Source: Diospyros lotus (taxonomy: Eukaryota; Streptophyta; Magnoliopsida; Ericales; Ebenaceae). From it: a DNA stretch of 64,000 nucleotides. The notes under the pieces were generated by a model. That model searched no databases. It worked only from the letters and a program-made list of their open reading frames with translations, and was not told the origin of the DNA. The stretch's first letter is position 1; every line of letters begins with the position of its first letter. Made by a program: the position numbers and the translations under genes. The stretch spans positions 17,091,879-17,155,878 of the forward strand of contig NC_068340.1 of the NCBI RefSeq assembly GCF_014633365.1, given 5' to 3'. Below are positions 48,470-61,561 of this stretch, one piece after another.

Positions 48470-51398
48470 TGGTGGTTAGAGTGCCGAGTGAAGGATGTTT
48501 AGCATAAAATGGAAGAAGGTTGACCTGAAGAACTTGAAAGTAGGACATGTGGTCCGAGGACCCTAGGAGTTGGGTCGAAGCGTGGAGGTCTGTGGTGATG
48601 TGAATGGTGTGCTCAGATATTCCTATTATAGGAATAGGAAAATATCATGGGTTGAGATGATATTCTGTAAGAGGTATACGGGTCGACCAAAGAAGAATCA
48701 AAGGCCTAAGCTGTGTGTTGGCGTCATAAAACTCGAATGTGAAAATTTGGGGGAATATGAAGCGTTCTAGGGATAAGAATTCCTGAGGTTGAAGTGGAGA
48801 GGCTCGTGTGGGACATGAAGCTGAGTTATGACAAGAGTCATGAAGGGGCAAGTAGAGCCCGTTGTATAACTAATCTGGGAGGGGATTAGTGGAGCGTCCC
48901 TATGTCGGGGATTAGCCAAGCATGTTTGAGGGAATAAAGTTGTTCCCTTAGAAGATGTGTGATAAGGCTAAGGTGTTTGAGATAGAGTGAGCTAAGGTGG
49001 GAGTTATCTAGAGGCTTAAGGAAGGGAGTTGTCAATGGGCCAAGTGATGAGCTCCAAAAAGGGAGTAAGGTTGCTTACAGTGAAGCTCTGTGTGGAGCGT
49101 GCATGTAATGCATATGCATGTCATGGTCAGGGTAGGCATGAGGTAAGTAGCCTGTGGAAGGACTAAAATGGAGTCGTGTGTGATGAATGCATGCTAGATG
49201 TATGTGGTGCAAAGTGATCGTATTGTTATAACGATCCTGGAGGGGATGTGCTTAAGGTATGAGTGGACCCTAGTTGGTTTCACAATGACATGAGGTCTAT
49301 CCTAAGGGAGGATAGGTGTGTGGCAAATGGACCCTAACGGGCATCTGTATGAGATGAAAGGTCCCTAGCGTGTTGAGTTGAGACTCAGAAGGATCCCGAT
49401 TGGGAATGAATGAGTTGGGCATGTGTTGATATGCGTACGAGAGCTATTGGGTTAGAATTCCATGTAGTGAAGGGCCAAGAAAATTGTTCATGTGTTGATA
49501 GATGAGGGGTAAAGAAAATCCTCATTATGATGCTTAGGGTCTGGGGGACGCCTAAGGTCGTGGGAGATGAGGAATGAATAGACCCTTATTGTGATTCTTG
49601 GGGTCAAGGAGGACGCCTAAGGTCACAGGATCCTTGTTGGGGAGACGAGGAGGCTACCAAATGAAGGGTGTGAACAGGTTGTGTGGTCTGAATGTAGTGA
49701 TGGTGAGTTATGGTAACAGGACATCCATGGGCTATGCATGCATAGGAAACGCTAACTTCGGATACTAAGTGTGCAGGGGCATGGCGAGTGATGTAGAGGC
49801 CCCGGGTTGTGATTTCAAAGTCATGAGAGCCCGAGCAAGGCGTGTTGGAAGGCCGAACTGGGTGTAGTGACTGAATGCATACATGAGTGTGCAAGGAGAG
49901 ATGGGAGGTCTCGACTCACCTGGAAGGTGACAGGATATACTTCGAACGATGAGTGTCGAAACCTAAGGTAGTCAAGCTTTGGGATGAGCTTGGTGGCAAG
50001 GTGATTTAAGATGGATTTGGATCCATTGTCATGGAAAGTTGAAACTTTCAGAAGGTGGTTGAAAGCTGTGAAGCATTATCTTGTGGGGTAAGATCCTGAG
50101 GCTGTAAGAGATGGATTGGGTGAGATGCTCTTAGGTTATAAGAGTTGCAAAGTCTTAAGGAATAAGGCTCATGGGGGTGATCTTGAGGTTATCAAGACAA
50201 GGATACCAAGTAAGATGGCTTTCGTTAGATGGTGGTGGAACCATCATAGCTCGTGGAGGCTTTAATGTAGCGTTAATGATACGGGTGCAAGGCTCACAGT
50301 GACAGATTTGATGATATGGACTATGTGACAGGGGACTAATGTGTTGGCTGGAGGTTAGGGTGGGTGGCCCAATGGCTGGAGCAACATAGTGTACTGCAAG
50401 TGATGATCAGATGCCAAAGAGCTGGAGTAGTGCCATAAGAATTATGTCAAGGGTCTAGATTTCTAGGACCATAAATCTTCCGTGAAGGTCATGGTGACCG
50501 AGGAGCTAAGGTAGCTTGATTTGTGATAATGTCTTGTGTGTCGTGGTGGTTAGTCGCTTAGTGTCGAAAGGTGAACTCAGTAGAGTAGCTGAGAGTTACG
50601 ACTCAAACAAGTGCATGGAGGCCAAGATAGGTGAAGTACACAAAGGCCCAAGTCGGGGTTAAGTCCTTTGTGGCAGTGAAGCGATGATGAAATGGTTCGT
50701 CGCGTGTTGTGACCATGCAGTGTCTTAAGATGTCTAAAAAGAGTGGAACCCAAGGAACGAGGAATGGCTTTAGCATGAAATAATGCTACAGGTGATGCCT
50801 ACCAGTGACGAGTCTAATGCTAGGGACCACTGATGCAGATGTAGATGGCAGGTGGCCATTGGGTTAGCTCATGACGAGGGACTGCGACCCTCTGTGGAGA
50901 GTAAACAGTCTGTAGTGGAGACGATTAAACTTCAAAAAGCTAGAGCGAACTGTAGGTTATGTTCGGGTTAAGCCTAAGTTCCATGTTAAGTGAGGACTTG
51001 TGGAATCATGGCAAGTCATGTGATGATACTCCTTGTTAAAAGATCTTAGCGCATTTGTGGCTAAAGTTGATCGTAATTGATCTAGTAAACTAGGGTGATG
51101 GATCTAATGTGACCCTGAGCGATGTGGAATATAGGGTTGACTGAAAGAGTTAGCAAGTGACCCCGAGAGGTCATGTGAAGTAAGTGTCGTGGAGGGCGAG
51201 AGTTACGAGATGAAAGCTAACCATGAAATGGAATACTGAAATGTGTAGGGTTTTAGGTACAGGGATCTCCGTAACGTGAGTTGTATTAGGCTAAACATGT
51301 GGCTAAGGCATGGTTGCGGGATCTGTGAAGGGTCATAGTTGCACAATTAAGTGTTAATCCTGAATGTGTCGATGTGATAATGAGGAGGTGTCCTCATG

Positions 51399-51670
51399 TA
51401 ACATTGGATGAATTTCCAGTTGATGACACAAGATCGATTGCCAGGTGGTAGCACCTGTAATGGCAATGTTAGGAGAGTAAGGCTTGAGGATAGTGAATGT
51501 AAGGCCTTGTCGATTGCCGTGTATGCCGCTTATATAACATTGGATGAATTTTCAGTTGTTGACACAAGATCGATTGCCAGGTGGTAGCACATATAATGGC
51601 AATGTTGGGAGAGTAAGGCTCGAGGATTGTGAATGTAAGGCCTTATCGATTGCCGTGTATGCCGCTTATC
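51399..51670. repeat. 136-bp tandem duplication
   Basis: Copies start at 51399 and 51535 and both end in GTGTATGCCGCTTAT. They differ by about ten substitutions. Confidence 0.95.
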
Positions 51671-53971
51671 TGAGGGTTCAACGAGATCTGGTGGGCAGTC
51701 GGTCAGTTTGAGAAAGAGGTCTGAGGTCTAGAAGGTCAATTAGATGGATGTCGAGGGCGAATTTGAGATTTCGCCAATGGGTAGTGAGAACCCAAGTGAG
51801 TAACTCATGAGAATGAGATTGGTTTCCATGAATGGGGTAGGTGATAATTAGATTACCCATTAGCTATGAGTGATACAACTAGGGGGATGCCTTCGTGTGT
51901 CAACAATTGATGAGATTTAACCTCGTGATTAACGATTGATGGGTGTGAAAGAAAGCAGCTAGTGGAACCGATCGGTGACCAGCTGAGAGTGGTCGGTGCT
52001 GACAGAAGGTGTTGATCGGTGATAGCAGCAATGGTGAGAAGCGGCTGGCCATGGTCGTGCGACGACATGAGAGTGGTCAGTTAGTAGCGTTATTGGCTCT
52101 AGAGTCGTGATTGCGGCTGGATGCGATAGCGAGCAATGGCAGGAGGTTGTCTTGGCCGACGATGTTTGCATTAGAGCCAATGTGGCTTCCAACCAAATGA
52201 TGTGAGCTCGATGGAAGTGAAAGGTATAAGACGGATCTAGGAGAAGCCGGAGTTTCTCGAGGATTATAAGCTATTTAATGAATGGAAAAGGAATGAGGGA
52301 AGGGCTAATCCAAGATTTTGGTCGTGGAGGTTAAGACGACCTGTGAAATTTAAGATGCAATGACCTTTGAAAAAGTCTCGTTGTGGTCATAGTGATGACA
52401 TTATCGAGGAGGTCAAAGAGTACCATTGTGCATGGTAGAGTCTCAAGGTCAGGTGTCAGTTGTGAACTGAATAGTAAGTTGCTAGGGGTTGGCCATGAAG
52501 TCTCGTGCCCTGTGAGGGTGAGGCTATGTCGAGGGATTGTGGAATATAGAAATGTTTGAATGGAACTGAGACTAGGCTAGCAAACTTGGCTAGAAAACTG
52601 TTACATGGGTAGTGATGTAACCATGATGGCTTGAGGTAGTGGAGGTGAGACCCGAAGGCTCAGAGTCATACTACAGGTGCGATGCAATCAGTGATGGACC
52701 TGGGCTATGCTACGAGAGACTGGTGTTGGGCCCTGATATGCCTGTGTGGGAGCAACATAGTCGTGAGGATTGGGTGTTGGCTCGCCTAATGCACAGGGAA
52801 ACACAGTGATTATGCGAGTGGACAGGGGTCGAAGATCTGTGGCTTACACAGTAAAGGTGATGAGGGTTATGGTTGACAGTTCCACGACCTAAAAGCAAAA
52901 TGGTAGGATCACTCACTCATTGTAGGGTTTGACAGCCGGAGTAAGGCCGAGTATGGGTCATGTAGGTGGAAAACTGAGGTATGAGTGTAGAACATTTAAG
53001 AGGGGTTATCCCTCGAGAGTCTCAGATGTGGGTAAGTGACCCCAATTGGCGAGTGTATCGGTCAATAAGAAAAGCCTCAATATTTTTGTTGAATGTGGAA
53101 AGAATGCCTAGTTGGGAAAGTGTTATGGCACGTGCATCGTTAAGCTCGAAAAGTGGACTCAAATAGTGCACGTAATTTGCTGAAGCCTGAAAGTTACCCA
53201 CTATGATGTATGGGTATATGGGTTATGCGTAAATCAACGATAAGTAAAGGTTGGCTGGTTAAGGTAGCAGTCTATGTGATGAATGGTCGATTATGACTAA
53301 AAGAGCCAGATGGTTGCTTCCCATATTGTGCTAGCGTGGTTATAGTCGATCGGTAATGAGAAGTTGCCATGAGGATCGACTCAAGCTAGGCATGTGTATG
53401 ATTGTCGACGAAATGCCATGGTGGAATGGGTGTCAGTGTGTTTAATGGGCATTAGAAATGACACCATTGCAGTTGATCAATCCTAAGAGATTGCCGTGTT
53501 TGATCAACGTAAAAGTCGTGGCTGTGTGTGATCGACAAGGGAAACGTTACCATATATGACCGACGTAAAATCGTTGTTAACTGATCAGTGATGCAATGTT
53601 TGCGAGTTTGATTGGCATTGTCGTGTTTTGGTTTGGTTTGATGTGGAAATGGGAAGTTAGTTGCAAAGTGATGCTTATAGGCAGTTGAAGTCCAACAAGA
53701 AGTTAGACATTATTGCGGTAGTCATGTGTTAGGACCAGTGACTAGTTGTGGGATTGGCAGGAGGCCAAAGTGGAGTTGATGAATATATCCTCACGAGTTA
53801 GAGGATATGTAGGCTAAGCAAAACCTCGAGGCGGGGTTAGCCCAAGGGAAATGTGAGAAACGGCTAAGTTATGAGATTCTCAAGTATGGGAATTTGAGAA
53901 GAAGCTTGGGAATGTGATTGTATCAAGTAGAAGAGTATGGAGAAGCGAATTTCGAGGACGAAATTCTTTTT

Positions 53972-53984
53972 AAGGGGGCTGGAA
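53972..53984 (+). other. Polypurine tract of the LARD-like element
   Basis: AAGGGGGCTGGAA lies directly before the right LTR. Confidence 0.82.
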
Positions 53985-56492
53985 TGTAACACCTGTGTTA
54001 CTCTTGATAAGAGAATGAGAAAGGAAGTGAGAAACTTCCAAAATTTGCCCTTGAGAAGGCGACGAATCTTTGAGAAAAATGGTGCCCTATAAGAGGGGTA
54101 TTTTGGTAATTTGATAAATTAAAAATAATTCCTAGGTGGAATTAAGTATGGAAGTGAATTAATTTCCCATTTTTGTATTTGTGTGGAGAAAAATAGGATT
54201 AATAATTCACAAAGGGCATTTTAGTAAGTTGGAGTGAAATTCCATAAAGGAATTAAATTATGAAAAATGAGAAAAATAGAGAATATTCAATTATGAGAGA
54301 AAATAATTGATTTTCTCCAAATTGGTGAATAAATGTGGTAGAGACACATGGATGGCTTGGATTGAAGCTTGGAAGCCAAAGTTAGTGTCTAAGGGTAACA
54401 CTTGGCAAGGTCTTGTCCAAGATAATGGAGAGATTTAAATAAATGAAAAAGAAATGATATTAGTCTTTCAAGCATTAAATGAGAGGCATGATTATGGTGA
54501 ATTAAAGAAAATTCAAAAGAAAATGGTAATTAGTCACCATTAATGCCTTGAAAAATATGAGGATTTAATTAATTGGAAAAGAAATTAATTATGTCCCTCA
54601 TATGTAATGTGTGAAATTAGTCCCATTTTAATAAATAGAAAAGACATGGGAAAGGTTGGAAAATTGTCATTCTTGAAATTAGTCAAGAATTTATTATATA
54701 GAGAAATTCTATTATTGAAAATTCCAAGACTTGATCCAAGGGTGCATATTTGGTCTTGAAATTGGGAGTGGATCCAATGGCCGTTAATGAGTCTTGGAAG
54801 TGGGCAAGGATTGCCAAATGGGATTCAAGAATCCAAAAGAAGAATGAATGGATGGTAGAGATTGCTTGGTTTAAGAAAATCAAAGGTTGAGATGAAATCT
54901 TCCAAGGAGGCAAGGATTGTGTTTCTTCCAAGGGGGGAGATTAAGTCATATCAAGATGAATGGATGAGATTAAAGCCTCCAAAGCACATGGATTGTGCTT
55001 GTAAAGGAGGGCTAAGATTTGTTCTCTTAACCCATCAACATCTAAGGGCATAGATTAAATCTTGCATTTGGGATAAAAATTAAAGAATGAGAACAAGGAA
55101 GGAGTATAAAAAGGGAAGGAGAGCTTTATACTAAAATTTTTCCCATTTGAAGAGCTTTGAAGGAGAAGTCTTCCAATGGAGAGAAAGAAGAAAAAGAAGG
55201 AATTGGGAAGAAGTAAAGAGCCTAGAGGTAAGCTCTTTTGTTTTGCAAAGAAAATGGAGCCTTCTTGCTTCTTTAATCTTCTAGTCTTCTAAAATAAAAA
55301 GTTTTAAGATCAAGGTTTAATATTTTTTAAGGGAATGGAAGCAAGGGAGGTCTTGAAGATTAAAGTTTGTTGAAGATCTTGAGGAGTCAAGGTAAGGGAT
55401 GACCCCATGGGGAGATGGCCTTGCAATGGGTTGTAAGTATGGTTTATAAATGTGTATGTTGCATTTTGCATGTTCTATTGTGTACATGAGACTTATGGCC
55501 ATAGGGTAGATTGGGACATGGTGGGAATGATGGGTTGATGCCTCTAACCTTGGTGGGTTGTGAGGGAAAAGAGACCTAGCCACATTTGCATGCATTTGAC
55601 ATCATATATTCTTGTTATGTCCATATTTACTTCGCATTGCACCCCTATTGAGCTTAATAGCTCATGAGATTTTTATCTTCACATATAGGTTGTCAAGGCT
55701 CGAGGAAAGTTGAGGCAAAAATGGAATAGCATGTGGATGCATGAGAATGAAGATCCAAGATCATTGGATGGCTTATGAAGCCTATTTTTGTTATTTTTTG
55801 TTCATGTTGTACTAAGCACCATGAGTGATTGTAACGAGTATTTTTTTTTAAATGAAGATTTTTGGGTTATTAAAAGTGGGTATTGAAATTCTGAAAAATT
55901 TGGGGTAGAAAATCGAAGAGAAAAAAGAAAAAAAAAGAATAACGACAGCAGTAGCAGGGCCATCAGGTGACCCATAGGGGGCCACAGTGGCAGCAAGTGT
56001 GCGGGTGCATTGAGGCCCGGGCGCACCAGCAAGCCCCGCGCACAATTTTTTTTTAAAAATTTCAATAAGTCAGGGATTTTTAGACATTTCTTGATTGATT
56101 TTTTCCCCCGGAGGAATCTTCAAACTAAAGGAATTTTTCGAGCATTTTTGGAGATAAATGCCAAATTTTTGGAAAATGAAAATTTTGAATTTTTCCTCGA
56201 ATGGAAAAACCAATGGGTTGTTTGGAATTTTAAAATATTTGGAGTCCGGTGAAATTCTTGAAAAGAAGAAGAATTAAAATAATAATCATGATGATTGGGA
56301 AAACTTAATGAAAATTAATTAGCCAAGTATGTTAGTCTATCCTGAGATTAAAGGAAGGGAAGGAAAAAGCCTAGTTCTCACCTAAGGCGATTCGTCTCGA
56401 AACGTAGTCCGCCCAACACAAATGGTCGGTCATGTGAGTAGTTTCGATGATTGTTCACGAGTGGCACCCATAAGTGGGAGTAGGGCGTCACA
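53985..56492 (+). repeat. Right LTR of the LARD-like element
   Basis: Begins TGTAACACCTGTGTTACTC and ends GGGCGTCACA. Collinear with 45842-48456 but about 110 bp shorter, through several deletions including one within the GC-rich island. Confidence 0.95.
55649..55664 (+). other. TGAGCT-TAAT-AGCTCA hairpin in LTR
   Basis: The perfect 6-bp stem version of the hairpin at 47525. It is followed by TGAGATTTTTATCTTCACATATAG with an AG/GT junction at 55687-55690. Confidence 0.62.
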
Positions 56493-56783
56493 GCCATGAT
56501 GGCCCTAGGCGGCCTCGACCGATTGAGATACGACCTCCCCAACGGTGGCTGCTTTGCAACTAACAACAATGGCAGGTTTCACACCTACCTTGCTATTTGG
56601 TCCCTCAATTTCTGCCTCTTTACACTTTAGCCTTGCTTTTCCAAGCCCTCAAGTTCTCCAATTTTTCACTTCAACCCCACAACTTTGAAAACTTACACTT
56701 AAACCCCTAAAATTTTGGAAAATTTTCACTTATCCCTTAATAAAAATTACAATTAAGTCCTCAAAAAATTCTAAAGTATTACA

Positions 56784-59139
56784 TCCACCCCTCTTTAAAG
56801 AAATTTCATCCTCGAAATTCACACATGGCTGATCAAGTAACCAAGGCAAAACACAGCTCATTACCTTACTTCAAATGATCCTGTCTGAACCAAGATATAG
56901 CCATTGGTTTTTTTATCCTCAAGTTAATAGATACCACCCTTAATAATCGATAATATCATCACCTAAGTACCTCAAACACACATCGTTTATACCTTTCTTT
57001 GTGTTTACCACATGTCCAATACTTACAAGATATGACTTGTTTTTCAAAAAATTTCCTGTTGTAGCTCTTCACAGGCAATCATACACATCTCAAAATGATC
57101 TATACCCCTCCATGAGTTCATTCTGTGTATATATCATCTACAACTATCTCTTTATTCACAAGACCTCTGCCCCAATTTCACTGTGAGCCTCGAGTTCTGA
57201 CCCGAGATTATACTCACTGGTGTGTTATAAAGCCCCGATTATCTCTCTCATGCATTATTTTACAAACTCTCATGCCAACTTATCCATTAGGCAATGACTG
57301 TAGTAATTATGTGAGTTAGTTCATTATGACCTAACTCACATCATTATTCATCCGATTCCTCGAAAATCCTGACACGAGGTCCATTTCCATTTAGGAACGT
57401 TGAAGGGTTTCATTAACCCTGCTGGTCTTTGATGCTTGATTTTCACCCTCTTGCATGCATCACACTATGCCATTGTATATCAAGTCTTGTATGCCTTATC
57501 TAAAACCCTTTGCCTTAATTCTTAGAGGTTAGGCACGTATATCTTACCCCAAAACTTGAGAATACCGTCTTGCATCTCAAAAATTAGAATTCTTAGGCTA
57601 GCCATACTCATCTATCCATAGACATATACGTTTGTCACCCACATATGCCTCATGTATCTTGTTCACCATATCCAGCTAAATCGTTAGGTCAGCGATAAGA
57701 ATGGACTATCCCTTTGGCATTACATTCATAGTCAATAGGCTAGAAGCCTCTAATAACTACCACTCACTAGCTATCCACCCAGTCACAACAGTAGGCACAT
57801 TCCTACTTAAAGCGTCAAACACCTCATTGCCATGCCCTTGGTAATACCAAATATTATAGTTGTAGTCCTTAAAGAACTCCATCCACCATTGATGCCTCAT
57901 GTTCAGCTCCTATAAGAACACATACCTCGACTCTTTGCGGTCTTGTGAGCACATCGAATGTCTCACCGTACAAGTAGTGCTTCTATAGCTTAAGAGCACA
58001 TACCATGAATGTCAGCTCCAAGTCATACATCGGGTAATTCATTTTGTGCCTTTTCAACTAGCGTAACTCATACGCGATCACTCATCCATGTTTCATTAAC
58101 ATACAACCCAAACCTACCTTTAAGGCATTAGTATAACAACATAATCCTTTAGACCCACTAGGTATTACCAAAATAAGTGTTGAGGTTAACTTGCCTTTAA
58201 GTTCTCGAAAGCTCACCTCGCATCAATTAGACTCTTCTCACAAGTCCTATCATGGATGTAACTATTCCAAAGAATCTTCTCACGAGTCTCCAATAATAGC
58301 TCTCCAATCTCAATAAGCTTCTCACCTTGGTCACATTAGTTGGCTACCTCTTTTCCAAATCTACCACTATTTCTTCGACCAAGATTACATGTTCTCATTT
58401 CTCTTTTGACAGTCATAGTCGACATAGCAAATATCTAGGTTAGGTCATCTCCAAAGCTTCCAACCATTTATAGACAGTTAGGGATCCTACTACAATGCTC
58501 TAATCCCTTGGGACTTGGACTCTAGTCCACACATAACAACCACGGTGCTACCCAAACTTTGATAATTGACCTTCTCTGCAGTCTACTGTGTCACTCTGAC
58601 CCATGGGCCTCATACCCCTACCACGAGCCAGCCTACAGTCCTCTAACTATACCAACCATGCTACTCTAGTCATCAATCGTCATGAGCTCATCACCAGTTT
58701 TTTGCCTTGGTCCATAGGCTCAGGTCCGCTGTTATAGGCCATGCAACTATGGTACTATCGTTATATTAGAGCCTTTTGTCCCATCTCCGAAAGCCACAAT
58801 TGTCCCTCTCTTTGACACTTCTTGTATGTATTTCAATAGCATCCCTAATCTCCAAATCTCATGGAGCATATGATAATCAATTTAGATTTCATGTTCACAG
58901 ACATGGAGCCTCATGCTCTCATCATTTCTTTTACGGTTGTTATGACCTAGCAAGCGAATCTTGGTCATAAAATCCATCGTGATGTTCCCGAAAATGCCAC
59001 TCAGGATTGCCAAAACTCACACTTAAATAATTTGGCATACAACTGGTGTTTCCTAAGAGTTCCCAACATTATCCTTAATGTTCCTCATGCTCATCTCTTT
59101 CGAGGAATACACCACTATGTCATCAATGAATATGATCAC
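56784..59139 (-). pseudogene. Minus-strand chromovirus pol remains
   Basis: Reading from 59139 downward: the reverse transcriptase catalytic motif FIDDIVVYSS (near 59105-59135), then CEFWQS; RNase H at about 57760-58225 with FRELKGKL, CCYTNALKVGLGCMLMKHG, NYPMYDLELTF and HYLYGETF; and the integrase zinc-binding end CDACKRVKIKHQRPAGL near 57400-57470. The remaining integrase is missing or unrecognisable. The piece ends in the conserved AATTTCGAGGATGAAATTTC phrase and a purine-rich tract next to the LTR start at 56783. Many stops interrupt it. The frame is cut in the reverse transcriptase by the LTR starting at 59140. Confidence 0.85.
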
Positions 59140-59558
59140 TGTAACGCCCCACTGTTCTTTTCTCCATACACGTATAAAGATGCACGATGACGCTAGCAAC
59201 CACATGGTAATCAAAGGGCGTTTATGGAAGCCTTTGCCAACGGAAGCAAAGGATCGAACCTAAAAGCTTTACAAAAACCATAAGCTAGATATTTAAGGCT
59301 TCCACTATGTGTTTTTAACACAAAAATCACCTAAAAAGACATAATACAACTTGGGAATCTAGGGATCATTTAGGATCCCTTTTTACAACAATTAAAACTC
59401 ACACTAAAGCCACAGTACGATTCTTTTACAATTAAAACGTAGAATAGCTAGTTATCCGAGAACCACTTCCTTTCCTTTCCTCAGACTTGATTTCGGGGCA
59501 CTTGTCATGACTAACCCACCTAGAACGTTGAATGTTCCAGGGGTATGTGACACCCATG
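59140..59558 (-). mobile_element. Partial LTR of the 711-4733 family
   Basis: On the plus strand it starts TGTAACGCCCC and matches the reverse complement of about 4330-4733, including AACCACTTCCTTTCC and GCTAGCAACC. ATCAC at 59135-59139 would be the left target duplication. It is interrupted at 59559 before its other end is reached; the remainder should lie beyond the window. Confidence 0.85.
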
Positions 59559-61561
59559 TGTAATACCCGGTATTACATGGTATTGAAAATAAATAATTTT
59601 TTTTTTTTATTTTGGATAGGACCTCAGGTGGTCCCGGAAGCCCAAGAGTCGGTTTCGAGTAATTAATTATTAAGATTTGCCGAGTCGGCGGCAGGGACTG
59701 CCTCGGGACTTGGATGTCCAAGGAAGAGGACAAGAGATTGATGAGCGTCTTGAGATGAGGCTAATGACGCTGGTAGTGGTCCGACCGGGAATAATTTTCG
59801 GAATAAATTCAGTATAAGCCCGAGTGGGTACTAATACCGAATGGTCGTAGGGGACCTCCTGGAAGTTGAGGAGACCCTAGGGGTGGTTCGGTTTTCTGAT
59901 TAAGGTAACCCTTAAGTGTTTTCGGGTCGAGTAAAGGGCTCGTGCAGGCGCAGGGACAAAGTTGGTATTCCCGAGTAGCGGTCGGTTATTAATTTCGATA
60001 AATCAAGTTTTGGTGTGGCTTAAAGATAATTAAATTAGGCCAGGAGGGCCCAAATGATATTATCAAAATTCCTAAATGGAGCTAAGGGTTCTCAAGTGCA
60101 ATTATTGAGAAATTAGGGGGATTAAGTGTGTAATTAATTTATATGTGTATATATATATGTGGGTATATATATATGCAGAGCCGCGCTTGCTTCCATTTCA
60201 AATTTGAAATTAAAAGTAGAGAGGGAGAAGTGAAATCGCGAGGGAGAGAAGGCAACCCGAGATCGCGACTGAGAGAGAGAGAATGCTGAGAGAGCGTGAT
60301 GGCCGATAGGCCATGGCAGCCGCTGCCATGGCCGATGAAGAAGAGCTGCAACAGCAGCGGACCAAGGGTGGTGCGCGGAGCAGCAGTGGTGGAGGCAACC
60401 TGAGGGGTCGCGGTGGGGCTGTTTTGGGCTGGTGACGGTGGCCGAAGGCTGGCTAGTGGCCTGCGGTGGCTGAAAGCGGAAGAGGCATCGGCCATGGCTG
60501 CTCGATGAGGAAGGCCATGGCGGAGCAGGGTAGCAGCGCGAGCGGCTGCGATGAGGGTGTACGTGGAGGTGCGAGAAATAAGCGGAGGCCACGACTACTA
60601 GCGGCGCTGTGAGCAGCCGGCAATGGCTGAGGCGAGTTGAAGCACCAGCGGCCATGGCTGCCGGTTACGCGCAGGCAGAAGCGCGAGCAGTGGCTCGTGC
60701 CAGCTTGCGACCATTGTGTAGTCGTCGGTGGAGCCGGCGATGGCGAGTTTAGAGGCGGCGACTGTTAGTGGAGCTTGGCGGTGGCGATCGGCCACTAGTA
60801 CGCATGCGGGCATGGCGGGAGGAAGGAGAAGGGGAGCAATGGCCGCACGCACGGGAGAGAAGAAGCTGAGCAGTGGAAGAAAGAAAAATAAAGAGAAAAG
60901 AAAAAGAAAAAGAAAAGAAAAGAAAATAAAAGGAAAATGAAGGAATTAGAGGAAAAATCTCCAAAAATTCCAGAAAATTCTGGAATAATCCTGAGTATTA
61001 TTTTGGGGCTTGACGAGCATGCCGGAGGTTCGATAGGGGAATCCGAGGGCATTATGGCGGTCCAGTAGGCAATGCCAATGTGGGCGATTAGCCGATTTTC
61101 TCTTCCAGATTAACTGAGGTGAGTTAATTAATTCTTTTCAAAATATTTCCTTTATGTGAGATATTAAATTATGTAGAGTAATTTAATTGTTGGATTAAAC
61201 CCTGGGTCGAGGTTGTTTGGAGTTTATTGACGGCTGATGTATGCCGTGGTTAGTGTTGTTTGGAGATAGTGTTGATGCGTGATTTTATAGTGTAAGCAAA
61301 AACGAAAGCGTTGATTAATGCTTGATATGGTGGGGTTTTGCCTCTTTGTCTCTAGGTTCGACCGGAAAGGCAGTGATCCTAGAGGAACTTGAAATTCAGG
61401 TTGGAATTCGTGCCGAGGCAGAGATGAAGCTTCGAGCCAGGTAAGGGACGGCCCCATGTGGAGGTGGCCTTGCAAGTTGGTAAATATGCTTGATAATGTT
61501 TTTATGTTGCACTAGCATGTAGTGGTTATATCTTGTGTGATGCAAGAACTAGTGGACCTAT
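59559..61561 (+). mobile_element. Partial gypsy-type LTR interrupted by another
   Basis: Starts TGTAATACCCGG, preceded by CCATG as a possible target duplication. It contains TATATA runs near 60140-60175, a GC-rich block at 60180-60860 and the GGTAAGGGACGGCCCCAT box at 61440, which it shares with the LTRs at 45842 and 61562. It breaks off at 61561, inside a part that in the others lies before the hairpin. Confidence 0.7.
60180..60860. other. GC-rich block with GGCCATGGC words
   Basis: Moderately GC-rich DNA directly after a TATA-rich stretch, with repeated GCCATGGC and GGTGGC words and GAGAGAGA runs. It includes a perfect 12-bp inverted repeat with a single-base centre at 60309-60333. Frames on both strands (up to 173 codons at 60134-60655) are Ser/Pro/Ala/His-rich or Arg/Gly-rich without a recognised family. 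Confidence 0.6.

Larger units (their letters stand above)
48457..53984 (+). other. Non-coding interior of the LARD-like element
   Basis: No frame above about 100 codons and no gag or pol motif was seen on either strand in 5.5 kb. The plus strand is visibly rich in G and poor in C throughout. A 136-bp tandem duplication lies at 51399-51670. The stretch at 53340-53600 repeats phrases such as GATCGACAAGGG, TGACCGACGTAAAA and TGATCAACGTAAAA. Confidence 0.8.
45842..56492 (+). mobile_element. 10.65-kb non-coding LTR element (LARD-like)
   Basis: LTRs at 45842-48456 and 53985-56492 and a perfect GCCAT duplication at 45837-45841 and 56493-56497 define it exactly. A tRNA-Met primer site and a polypurine tract preceded by a TTCGAGGACGAAATTCTTTT ending, as in gypsy chromoviruses, set plus orientation. 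The 5.5-kb interior has no recognisable gag or pol. That is the definition of a large retrotransposon derivative, moved by proteins of a related element. It sits in the minus-strand LTR at 40938-56783. Confidence 0.92.
40938..56783 (-). mobile_element. 3' LTR of a minus-strand chromovirus, carrying two nested elements
   Basis: On the minus strand the LTR starts TGTAATACTTTAG at 56783, right after a polypurine-type tract, and ends GGGTGTTACA at 40938. Its body is in three blocks, 40938-41264, 44831-45841 and 56493-56783, about 1.6 kb in all, separated by nested elements. The 5-bp sequence AGCCT at 40933-40937 would be its left target duplication; the partner lies outside what I can see. Confidence 0.75.

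Noticed and set aside
60134..60655. 173-codon minus-strand frame and neighbours
   Set aside because: Low-complexity Ser/Pro/His/Ala composition, no recognised family, and it lies in the GC-rich block of an LTR.
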